NCBI GenBank assembly: GCA_934045905.1
Contig: OW203766.1
Coordinates: forward strand, 29,382,309-29,446,308
Direction of reading: 5' to 3'
Source: Leuctra nigra
Taxonomy: Eukaryota; Arthropoda; Insecta; Plecoptera; Leuctridae
DNA: 64,000 nucleotides
The position numbers and the translations under genes are program-made. Position 1 is the first letter of the stretch. Each line of letters begins with the position of its first letter. The notes under the pieces were generated by a model that saw only the letters and a program-made list of their open reading frames with translations, was not told the origin of the DNA and ran no database searches. Below, piece by piece: positions 1-9,600 of the stretch.

Positions 1-1299
1 GAAATGACGTAATGAAATTTGAAATACATTTATTGGCTTTTTGGCAACAAAGGTTGATCCGATTATTTTGATATTTATGTAACGTATGTACTTTTGACGT
101 CTCATGTGACTTGTTATAAATCAACCGGAAGCCGCCATTTTGAAACCGGAAGTGACATCATATCTCAATAACGGCTAAATAGATTTCAACGAAACCAGCG
201 CAAAACAATTTAGACGGTCAACTTTATGTATTATCATCAATAATATTTGCAGTTTCCCATACCTAAACCGGAAATGACGTCACACATTTTAATAATCTCA
301 CAAATTTACATGTTGATGCAATAAATATACTATTTCAGACAGCTTATAATAAAATGTAATCATGTTTCAAATATACTTCAAGGGGTCAGAGATTTCAGCC
401 GCCATTTTTAAACCGGAAGTAACGTCATATCTCAAAAACTGGTAGACAAATCGGTATTAAACTAGCGCCAAACGATTCGGATGGCCATCTCTATGGAATA
501 TGAACAGTACAAATAGAATTTTCCTATTTATGAGACCGGAAATGACGTCATTCAAATTTAAAAAATTATTATAATCCCCTCCTATATAATAAATACGTAT
601 TCAGAAAGCCTAAAATGATACACATCATTTATAAATATACATTCTATGTGGCAGTGCAGTAAGTTCAGCAGCCATTTTGAAAACCGAAGTGTTTCCATAT
701 CTCGGAACTGGGTTGACTGATTGGAATGAAACCTTTGCTATTCTTCGTGAAAGATCATTTAAAGCAATTATTTAGGACCATACGCTGCTATTTATTAGTG
801 GTAACGAAATTGTAAAGGGTGATGATTTTTTAAAAGAATTTAGTAATTGTTCATTTCATATGTGTCACAAGTTGTTAGAATAAACTAAAAAAAGGAGTGA
901 TATCCCCATAAAAAACACTTCGTGTAAAAATACCAGCCAAGTCTCTTCAACAAAAAATAAATATGAAATCTAAAAATTCTGCACTGAAAAGTAATGATAT
1001 CAAAAAATTTGCCAAGTCAAAACTTTATTTGAAAATCAAAAAATACTTGGCGCATCGTTTTTTTTAGGGCATTATAGGTATACTATGTATGTATATTTCA
1101 TGTATTATTTATAATTGGCTTATACTTCCAAGCTATTTATGTACACGATGCGCCAAGTATTTTTTGATTTTCAAATAAAGTTTTGACTTGGCAAATTTTT
1201 TGATATCATTACTTTTCAGTGCAGAATTTTTAGATTTCATATTTTTTTTTTGTTGAAGAGACTTGGCTGGTATTTTTACACGAAGTGTTTTTTTTGGGG
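1..1299 (-). mobile_element. Family A repeat element, copy 1 (cut by window edge)
   Basis: Seen: this stretch is the inverted counterpart of about 16411-17720, including the foldback (903-1299) and the motif-bearing middle part. The middle holds modules in which ETS-type CCGGAA lies next to CRE-type TGACGTCA, several with GCCGCCATTTT beside them (about 125-160, 263-285, 399-428, 534-552, 668-690). In this orientation the foldback end is at 1299 and the conserved 3' block lies beyond the left edge. No transposase or helicase ORF is present, so it is non-autonomous. The outer boundary is inferred by comparison with the other copies. Confidence 0.75.
903..1299. repeat. Foldback (inverted repeat) end of family A copy 1
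   Basis: Arms of about 155 bp at 903-1057 and 1146-1299 are near-perfect reverse complements, separated by a loop of about 88 bp. Both arms contain CCAAGTCTCT, TGATATC and TTGGCGCATCG blocks. The loop matches the loop of the 16411-16806 foldback in inverted orientation, which confirms the opposite orientation of the two copies. Confidence 0.9.
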
Positions 1300-2049
1300 T
1301 TGCATTTACAGAATCGCAACCCAGGTTAGAAGAAATGGATGTATGGAACAATATTGTAGAGACTTGATTGTTACATTATAAACTATACGCACACACAAAT
1401 TAATAAATTAATTAATACACATTGTTATTATTTGAATAAGATTTCAAATGTTGCAGACTGTACAATATATATTTGGCTTACGGAAAGTGTGGTTATGTTT
1501 CAATAATCAATGGATTTTATAATTTTCAAGTGAGTTTAAAACGTTTACGATCTTTGTGATATATTTAAATATCTATGGGTTAATTGATATACGTGGTGCC
1601 TATAAATAAATAAATGTGATCATGGGGCCCAAAGTAAACAATCGAATTAAAATAATAGGGTAATGTTGATGTACTGCCCGGGGCATTTTGTTCCGATCGT
1701 GTAATTATAAACTGGAGATAAACGTGTTTAATGTAGGACAAATTTATGTCAATAAATATACGCTGTTAGCTCAAACCCTTCATTTTCGGTTATATAAATT
1801 CTATTTTTACAAAATAAGCAGACCACTGTAATGAAAATGTATGTTATTTTTTAATACCTAAGGATCCAAGGATTCACTGACGAACAATTAAAGTTGTGTG
1901 CGCATTACTTAATTTAATTGAGTATTTTTATTTCGACATTGGTGTTTTTTAACACATAACGAATGTTATTTTTATGCTTGTATGAATGATTATCCTTCAA
2001 AACATAAAAACTCATTTCTATTTATGTATGTTGGATGTTGTTGAGATTC
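1300..2049. other. Anonymous AT-rich DNA
   Basis: No open reading frame with recognisable content, RNA gene or repeat structure was seen here. Confidence 0.6.
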
Positions 2050-2072
2050 CGAAGTACGATGTTGATTTTCTC

Positions 2073-2097
2073 CTCTCTCTCTCTCTCTCTCTCTCTC
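2073..2097. repeat. (CT)n microsatellite
   Basis: An uninterrupted dinucleotide CT run of about 25 bp. Confidence 0.95.
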
Positions 2098-3692
2098 GTC
2101 CCCAGAAGCCCTCAGGTTCATCTCCCTTCCAGGGATTTACTTTCCCAGACCCACTCAAGAAGTAATTACATTTTTTATTTACGCAACTCCATATTTTATA
2201 TGCTTTTGATCAGAGTCATCGATTTGTTATTACTGGTGGAAAAAAAACTCGAGTTCAAAGTCCACCTGCGGGTATACAAAGTTCAAATTAAATATCAAAT
2301 TTCGTTGAAATATTTATCAGAGAGACGAATAATACGTTGTTAATTCACGACTATGCGACATCATAATCTATTTACGCTTGATATTTTGACGCAAAAGAAA
2401 TAAAGTGGAATGAGAATTGAAATTGTTTTCAATGCATCAATGTGTTAAAGGGGGGGGGGGGGGGGGGGCTCCTGTACTTCAGCGCAAACTCCTCATATAT
2501 GCAGAGTTGATTTAGTAAAACTATTTACATTGGGTCTGAGAATCTTATTGAGATTTCTTTTTTTCCAGAGTGCAGGAGTAGGCCCTCGGAAACGAATTGT
2601 CTCAAAACGATGCGGAAATAAAGTGTGAATTCACTTAGTTCGAACACTCAAACTAAAGCAAAACTAGAACAAGATTGCGAGTGCCATAAATTAAAAAATT
2701 GGAACACCTCTAAGCACATGTAAATTATAAAAATTATGTATTATAGATATGCAACGTTTTGAAGTTTTCGTACTAGAATTACGGATCCCTATCATCTGAT
2801 CGGCAAAAAAGCTGATGGAGAAGATAATTTCATATGTTGCGTTAAGGGACGAATAGTTTGGCACAATCATTGTTCATCAATTATATTGTGTGCCGTTCAG
2901 TTCGCGGTTAGCACAGTTAGTTTGCAGATCAATTGCTGGTTCGGACAATTTGTCTGTCGATCAGTTTCTGTGACGCATTGATAATGTGACTACACACGGG
3001 TTTATTGAAAGTCGAGTTAGTATCTGGACTCACTCGGCCTGCTGGCGTGGCAAAGTGCGTATTGTACTGCTGCGGCATCGAGGTGCTTCGAGGGGGTGTA
3101 ACCAGGGGGGGGGGGGGGGGGTGCAGGACCACTGCTCCATGAATCACTGCAGAGCACGGGGTGGGACCGAGTATTCGGCTATTCGCACCAGAGTCGACCC
3201 GGGTTCCTATTGAGGGGCCTCTAAATCACAACGGCGCCGAAAGTTTAAAACTTCTCTCCCACCAAGATAGCGCTACTGGGAAAAAAACAAACAAAACAAC
3301 CGTGTCGGGAGTAACATTAAGGGATTACCAACTCCTTCGACTGGCCATACCCAGATGTATAAATTGTTAAAGTGACGTTTCATTATTAATTGCTCTGGGT
3401 TTTGGATTTTCAACGGACGCGAAAGTTGTTCATGTAAACCGACGCCTGCCGTCCCGACGCTTAGCTGCGCGATGCCGCAAGCTCGACCGACGTCTTTGCA
3501 GAAGCTGCAGTGTAAAATATATAGCACCACTTGGTGCAAAATGTATGGCGAAACTGCCATACAATAACGATGCTCAACTTTAGTGAAAACTCACAAGATT
3601 CTGAAGTCGTGGTTTCACATTGAACTGCTTGATTTAAATGAATCTAATTCAAACGACATAAAAGCGAAATAATAGTGTTATTAATTTCACAC
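2098..3692. other. Anonymous DNA with two poly(G) runs
   Basis: Poly(G) runs of 19 (2450-2468) and 17 (3105-3121) bases are present. The part at about 2990-3560 is more GC- and CpG-rich than its surroundings, but reading frames on both strands look random and I recognise no product. It could be a promoter or an untranslated exon. Confidence 0.5.
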
Positions 3693-3695
3693 TTA

Positions 3696-3825
3696 GGGCC
3701 AGTTTTTAAATACTCTGTTACATTTTAATCAGTTGATTAGGACTATATTGAATGGCAACAACCAATGACATTCCTTGAATTACCGTTTAAAATTAGCTAC
3801 TAGCAGAGTATTGAAAAACTGGTGC
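3696..3825. mobile_element. Small MITE, TTA target duplication (PIF/Harbinger-like)
   Basis: Terminal inverted repeats of about 25 bp with mismatches (GGGCCAGTTTTTAAATACTC at the left; the reverse complement of the right end begins GCACCAGTTTTTCAATACTC) are flanked by direct TTA repeats (3693-3695 and 3826-3828). A TTA duplication is typical of PIF/Harbinger elements. The element is 130 bp with no coding capacity. It is related to 23100-23237 and to the partial copy at 22906-22985, which share ACCAATGACATTCC or its surroundings. Confidence 0.7.
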
Positions 3826-3828
3826 TTA

Positions 3829-5190
3829 TGATGGTAGTTTCAGCATTCGCGTGTTCCATAATTATTATATTAAAAAATGTAGGTAGTAAATAATCTTCTC
3901 AAAGCGTAGTAAGTTGGTATAAAAACTTCAGTAAAATTTCATCAAGCGGTTTTAAGACGCGAAATTAGTTTATAATTACAAAATTCCTATTATATAATGG
4001 AACTTTAAAATTTGCCCCGAAACTTTCTTGATCTTCTGCAGCAAATGACAGAGTTCAACCAAAGACCTTACTACTTTGGTTCAACTGTTTTGCCTTCTTC
4101 TGTACTTGAAACTTCAATCCGGAGAGTGATAAGTTATAAGTTTAATAACGATGCCGAGGACCTGTACTTTGGGAAGTGGAAAAACTTGAATTTTCAATAT
4201 ATTCGAGACAGGAAATACCTTCGCGTAATCGATTCCTGATTCCAGTCAAATGCATCAAACTGCAGTTTAGAGAACCACTTTTATAGATTACTTTCTGAGA
4301 GCAGTTTTTAGACAATGTATTGAAGGAAAACATAGGTTATCTTTCTATCTTTCATTATTATTTGAAGAGTTCGTGATGTGTATTTTTTATTTTTTGAATA
4401 ATATATTATTTCTGCCCCGCAGTCAAGCCATTACGTGGCTTTGTGGGGCTTCAGTTTATTTTTAATGTATAAAATGTATCCATGTAAAAAACCAATAAAA
4501 AAAAATAAAAAAATAAAATGAACCTCAGTGTAAAAGAAACTGCCAAGTCTCCACCCCATTCAAAAGGAAATTAAATTGAAATCGGCACTGAAAAAATAAA
4601 AAGAGACAACACGTGCATTAAAAAATGGCATATCGCTTTAGTGCATTTAAAAGTACTTCTATTTTTTGTGTATGTGCAATAACTACTATCAATCAGTACA
4701 AATTTATTAATATATTTCAAATTATTTTCGATATCTGTAAATCAACGCGTTTCAATTTTATTCAACACATGTCAAAACCTCGAATTGCGAAGACAAACTG
4801 TCCACTCCATGTGTCACTTCATTGAGCAAATCAACACTCTACTCCACACGGTTCAGCATACATTTCCATGATACAGATACGCAACACAAATCCAAACTTC
4901 ATAACAAAATCGATGTCCAGCTAATTATTTATCAAATGTTTGAAAACTGAGCAAATAAAACTCAGTGTAAACTCACTCTTTATTCGTCAGAAATATTAAA
5001 TGAAATAACGTAAACAAAGCACACATTTCACATCAAAGTACCCGTCAGTTTCAAATTAGTTTAGACATTTGAACTGTTATGAAAATAATACAGAGAAACA
5101 TTTATTCAAAATATTCCATAGTACATGTCGGTCGCCATATTCTTCTTGTCTCATACTTGGTCTAAAACACGACGATGAAGTTGTATCCGA
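3829..5190. other. Anonymous DNA with a degenerate family A arm fragment
   Basis: The segment 4519-4595 resembles one arm of the family A foldback (CTCAGTGTAAAAG, GCCAAGTCTCC, CGGCACTGAAAA in the same order) but is diverged and lacks its partner arm. A 75-codon open frame at 4012-4239 (+) has no recognisable similarity and is probably chance. Confidence 0.45.
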
Positions 5191-5194
5191 CTGT

Positions 5195-5490
5195 GTGTGT
5201 CGTCATGATCACGTGCAATGTCGCAATGATCACGTGCAATGACGTCATGATCACGTGCAATGACGTCATGTCACGTGACCTCGACGCTTCTGACGACCTC
5301 CTGTCAACACGCATACTGGATCTCGTGCAGCGTCACTTTCACTGCACTCGCCTGATGGTTGTGGACGTCGCGGACACTTGGAGGCGACGCCGTGTGGTGG
5401 ACGTCGTCCAGAGGCGTCTACATCGCCAAGATGGCTGCCCGATTAGAGTAGTGACGTCAGAAGGCGGGGGTAAGAGTGAGAAGTGAAGAG
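5195..5490. promoter_or_regulatory. CpG-rich candidate promoter with tandem E-box/CRE sites
   Basis: Seen: four CACGTG E-boxes at 5210, 5231, 5252 and 5272, spaced 21, 21 and 20 bp. They alternate with TGACGTCA CRE sites at 5240 and 5261. Another CRE lies at 5452, and an AAGATGGC (YY1-like) motif near 5429. CpG density is clearly above the AT-rich surroundings. Known: CACGTG is bound by bHLH(-ZIP) factors and TGACGTCA by CREB/ATF bZIP factors. Inferred: this is the promoter of the IR gene whose ATG lies 340-620 bp downstream, or a bidirectional promoter. No TATA box or confirmed initiator was identified. Confidence 0.45.
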
Positions 5491-5831
5491 AGAAAGTACC
5501 AAGTTTTGTTGGTCGAGCTTTCAATTTCTGTTGGAGGTTACAAAAAGTTTGTCGAAGAGAGCGAGTGGATAATGTAAAATTAAATTACTTGTAAAACTGT
5601 TAGCTTCTCAATATTATTCGTTGGACCATAAAGATTTTGAATTAATGGAAGGTTAACGTAGATTTAGTGAATTGACTTATTAGATTAACATCGTGTCAAA
5701 TTTGTTTTATACCAGAATAATTTTATAAATCTAAAACTTTTTCACATTATCTACATTTTTATTGTGGTTTCCGATTTCCTGTTCAACATCAACCTTGAGT
5801 CTCGGCATTGACCTACCAGTATTTACACAAA

Positions 5832-7523
5832 ATGCTTAAATGGTATATTAACGTGTGTGTTTGTTTGTGGTTGCTAGGAGACGCTCCGGCTCAACGAACC
5901 AAAATTACGAAAGCGGAATGCCTCCGCCTGACTTGGCGTCCAGAGGGTTACGTCATCTTCACAGACGTCGACCACTTCCACTCCCAGATCGCACTCCTGC
6001 AGGCCGACCTGGCTTGGAACCCTCGCGCCAAGTTCCTCGTCATCGCCTCCGTCAACAGCGACGCCGACGTCCGTCGCATCGCCGAGCAACTCCGAGAGAA
6101 GAAGGCGTACAGCAGCGTCATCATAGCGTCTTCAGAGTCCTCACTGGAGGTCTTCACTTGGCATCCTTACAAAGCCGATCGTTGCGTGGAGGCGTTGGAG
6201 ATGGTAGCCGTTGACAAGTGGAAGTCAGGACGTGGATCACCTCTCTTTGGACGGATTCCACGCAACTTGCACGGCTGCCCCTTGGTCGTCTCGACCTTCC
6301 ATCTTCCCCCGGGCATCCTGGACGTCTCAACAGGAAGATACTCCGACGCCGACCCGGGAACGCACTTCCACGGCGTCGAGATCGCCCTCCTGCGCGTCCT
6401 GGCGGAGAAGATGAACATGAAGATCGAGTTCATCTCACGGAACGACGTGAAGTGGGGAATTCTCACCTCATCAGGTCCAGCCAACGGATCGTTCCTGGAT
6501 GTTTTCAAAGATGACGCTGACATCTTGGTGGGATCTCTCTACAATAATTACAAAAGACAGTACTACTTCGATTTGACCATTCCGTACACAACCAACGCCA
6601 TGGCGTTCTTCGTACAGACCGCAAAGCCGATCCCGAAGTGGAAGAGTATTGTCCGCATTTTCACGCCGCCCCTCTGGGCTCTCGTGATAGTCGTGTCTGT
6701 TCTTGCGTCATCCGTTGCGTGGCGCATCGCAAGGCGCCGGTCTGTCCAGGAGGTCGTCGGATACACCAACATGACGTCATGCGCCTCCAACTTCTTCGCC
6801 GTGCTCCTGGGCTCGTCGGTTGCCAGGCAACCTCGCACGTCAGTCCTCAGATGCGTCTTCCTCCTCTACGCATTCTACTGTCTTGTCATTGACACCGCAT
6901 ATCAGTCTTCGCTCATCAGCTTCCTCACTGAACCTGCTTACGAGAAGCAAATCACAACTGAAGAGCAACTCGTTGAGTCTGGTTTCAAGATCGGATTCCT
7001 AACTGGAAATGACTTGTATTTAGATGCAAACGATCCAAATGACAACGCACTTCTTTCCCGCAAGTTTCCTTGCATGAACACTATTTCTTGCATCGAAAGA
7101 ACAGCTTTCGAGGGAAACATGGGATATCTCGGAGACAAGTCATATGTGAATCACTTGATATCTTCTAGATTCAATGACCTCCGAGGGATCCCGTTGATGA
7201 AGAGTTTGCAGGAGAATGTGGTGACGTACCACGTGAGCATGATCATGACCAAGGGTCATCCGCTACTGCGCAGGTTCAACAAGGTCATTGGACAGGTCAA
7301 CCAGGCGGGGCTGATGAGCAAGTGGATGAAGGATGTGGAGAGATTGGCCAGGAGTGAAGTGGATGTCAAGAAGTCCAAGGCCATGAGCTTGACACATCCA
7401 ATGAGGATCTCCTTGTTGCATCTGGAAGGACCGTTTGTGATGCTGCTGCTAGGAGTTGCTTTAAGCGTTGTGGTTTTTTTAGTGGAGTTTTTGTGTGGTC
7501 AAGTCTCTCCGAGCAATCGTTAA
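5832..7523 (+). CDS. Divergent ionotropic receptor (IR), intronless, chemosensory iGluR relative
   Basis: This encodes an IR, a plasma-membrane ligand-gated cation channel subunit of the insect variant glutamate receptor family, typically in sensory neurons. ATG at 5832 is preferred because it starts a signal peptide (MLKWYINVCVCLWLLGDAPA) of the 563-aa protein. The frame is open upstream only to a TGA at 5796, with no other ATG. Order by residue: short N-terminal domain (about 22-148), S1 ligand lobe (about 150-275), M1 (279-300), pore loop (about 313-336), M3 with DTAYQSSLISFLT (about 340-366), S2 lobe (367-527), and a last membrane segment (533-556). The C-terminal pattern (HVSMIMTKGHPLLRRFN, then GLMSKW) is typical of IRs. 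I do not see the glutamate-binding arginine of S1, as in most divergent IRs, so the ligand is probably not glutamate. Two N-glycosylation sequons (NGS, NMT) occur. The coding GC content exceeds the flanks. A transposable element begins 18 bases after the stop. Subfamily not determined. Confidence 0.93.
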   Translation: MLKWYINVCVCLWLLGDAPAQRTKITKAECLRLTWRPEGYVIFTDVDHFHSQIALLQADLAWNPRAKFLVIASVNSDADVRRIAEQLREKKAYSSVIIASSESSLEVFTWHPYKADRCVEALEMVAVDKWKSGRGSPLFGRIPRNLHGCPLVVSTFHLPPGILDVSTGRYSDADPGTHFHGVEIALLRVLAEKMNMKIEFISRNDVKWGILTSSGPANGSFLDVFKDDADILVGSLYNNYKRQYYFDLTIPYTTNAMAFFVQTAKPIPKWKSIVRIFTPPLWALVIVVSVLASSVAWRIARRRSVQEVVGYTNMTSCASNFFAVLLGSSVARQPRTSVLRCVFLLYAFYCLVIDTAYQSSLISFLTEPAYEKQITTEEQLVESGFKIGFLTGNDLYLDANDPNDNALLSRKFPCMNTISCIERTAFEGNMGYLGDKSYVNHLISSRFNDLRGIPLMKSLQENVVTYHVSMIMTKGHPLLRRFNKVIGQVNQAGLMSKWMKDVERLARSEVDVKKSKAMSLTHPMRISLLHLEGPFVMLLLGVALSVVVFLVEFLCGQVSPSNR

Positions 7524-7605
7524 ATGTTTTGAAAAGTATTGTTGAGCGAGCGACTCCTTTTTGCTCTTCTGGCACGGACCTCTGTTTTTTCTGCTATTAA
7601 CCGAT

Positions 7606-8883
7606 CCCAGAAAAAAACACTCCGTGTAAAAAAGGCAGCCAAGTCTCTTTACTTTAAAAAAATTCAACACCGAAAAGGAGTGATATCAAAAAAGGAGCCA
7701 AGTCAATGACATTTCCAAATGTTTAATCGTATCTTTGAAATAAAAGTATAAACACCGAGAAATACTTTACAAAAGGACTTGGCGCATCGTTTTTTTAAAG
7801 ACATCATTCTATCCTAAAAGTGGAAAGAAATTTACAAGTAGGTACATTTTCCTCTTTCTATTAGAGCCAGAATCTATGAATCAAGCTACTTTTAGTAATG
7901 ACTATTTTATAGTTTTGTCAATGGCGATAGAAGCATGATTTTATGCTGTAATATATAAGTAATATAAGGGTGAAAGAATTACATAACAATTGGAAGTGGT
8001 GAGAATGTAGGTTTCTTTGGAAAACTTCCATGGAGTCAGGAGTCAGGATCCTCATCAGTGTGTTGTGTCTAATGTCCGCCCGTCCGATCGGGTAGCTCAG
8101 TTGGTAGAGCTCTCGCCCGGCAAGTGAGAGGTCCCAAGTTCGTGCCCCGGTTCGGTCGGATATTTTTCACAACACACATCCCTTCATATCAATTGGAAGT
8201 GGGCTCATACATATTCTTGCAGTACTGTTAATATGGCGATATTAGACTGGTATCTTTTCATAATTTGATCTTGACTGAAGGAAATCATGAAACGTTGTCA
8301 AATAATTACTAACTAATGGAACACAATTATATATTTTTGAAGTGTCAAGTGTATAAAGTTAAATTTTTTAATAGAAATTCAATATGACTGTCTTCTTTGT
8401 GAAATGTATTTTTATAAAATGTGTATTAATAGAAATTGTTACATGATGAGAAGGTATAACGCATGAGACTTAATTATATTCACCACGAAACAATATTACG
8501 AAGATAACTATTGTGTATATTTATAGAAAGCATAGACAACAAGTTTCATAGCGTATATATTCATATAGAAAATATTTTACAGAAGGTATGTATAATATGT
8601 ACCTAATTGAAAGATGTTTCCCTATTATTCTAAACATTCAAAATGACGGTTGTATATAAATGGCACATGCTTATGAATAGAAAAATGTCTTTAAAAAAAC
8701 GATGCGCCAAGTCCTTTTGTAAAGTATTTCTCGGTGTTTATACTTTTATTTCAAAGATACGATTAAACATTTGGAAATGTCATTGACTTGGCTCCTTTTT
8801 TGATATCACTCCTTTTCGGTGTTGAATTTTTTTAAAGTAAAGAGACTTGGCTGCCTTTTTTACACGGAGTGTTTTTTTCTGGG
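7606..8883. repeat. 199-bp perfect foldback arms with 880-bp loop
   Basis: The arms at about 7606-7804 and 8685-8883 appear identical as reverse complements over their whole length, implying recent origin or ongoing homogenisation. They share the CCAAGTCTCT, TGATATC and TTGGCGCATCG blocks of the other foldbacks but differ in sequence between the blocks. The loop contains a tRNA-like unit and anonymous AT-rich DNA. The first AATAAA after the IR stop lies in the left arm, near 7738. Confidence 0.92.
8086..8157 (+). pseudogene. tRNA-like sequence with decayed T arm
   Basis: A 72-nt cloverleaf-like unit has a 7-bp acceptor stem (GATCGGG / TTCGGTC, with G-U pairs), a perfect A box (TAGCTCAGTTGG) and a good anticodon stem around the loop CCGGCAA. 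The T stem is broken (CCAAG against CCCGG) and the B box is degenerate (AGTTCGTGCCC). It is embedded in a ~115-bp unit also found twice at 44.9-45.4 kb, so it belongs to a mobile tRNA-derived repeat. Confidence 0.55.
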
Positions 8884-9049
8884 ATATCACTTCTTTTGTT
8901 AGTTTATTCATACAGCTTGTAGCACAGCTTGTGTCCGTGCAAGAACTTATTTCTTTAAAAAAATACGCCTATGCCGATTTGGATACTTAGAAAAGTTGCG
9001 TTTGGTATATAAGATTAAAATAATTATCCAAGAAGAATAGCTTTAAGTT

Positions 9050-9600
9050 TCGTTACAATCGGTCCAGCCGTTTTCGATATATGACGTCACTTCCGGTTTT
9101 AGCAATGGCGGCCGAAAATAATGTCGTCTTGAATTCATAATTATTACTCCTACACATTTCCAAAATTTGGTTGCAATCGGTACAGCCGTTTTTGATATAT
9201 GACGTCACTTCCGGTTTTAACAATGGCGGCCGAAAATAATGTCGTCTTGAATTCATAATTATTAGTACAACACATTTCCAAAATTTGGTTGCAATCGGTA
9301 CAGCCATTTTCGATATATGACGTCACTTCCGGTTTTAACAATGGCGGCCGAAAATAATGTCGTCTTGAATTCATAATTATTAGTACAACACATTTCCAAA
9401 ATTTGATTGCAATCGGTACAGCCATTTTCGATATTTGACGTCACTTCCGGTTTTAACAATGGCGGCCGAAAATAATGTCGTCTTGAATTCATAATTATTA
9501 GTCCAACACATTTCCAAACTTAGGTTGCAATCGGTACAACCGTTTACGATATATGACGTCACTTCCGGTTTTAAAAATGGCCGCCGAGAACACTGCAACC
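9050..9600. repeat. Five tandem 118-bp units each with CRE, ETS and (four or five) YY1-like sites
   Basis: TGACGTCA occurs at 9082, 9200, 9318, 9436 and 9554, exactly 118 bp apart. Each is followed directly by CTTCCGGTTTT and then ATGGCGGCCG (ATGGCCGCCG in the last unit). The units are only slightly diverged. Short minus-strand open frames across the array are by-products of the repetition. Confidence 0.92.

Noticed and set aside
4012..4239. 75-codon open frame as an exon
   Set aside because: No recognisable similarity and no flanking splice signals that I can support.
5808..5831. Start of the receptor at 5808
   Set aside because: The triplet there is TTG, not ATG. The next in-frame ATG at 5832 begins a convincing signal peptide.
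9053..9598. Small minus-strand proteins with repeated CNQILEMC-type phrases
   Set aside because: They are translations of the 118-bp repeat units of family A, with no independent coding signal.
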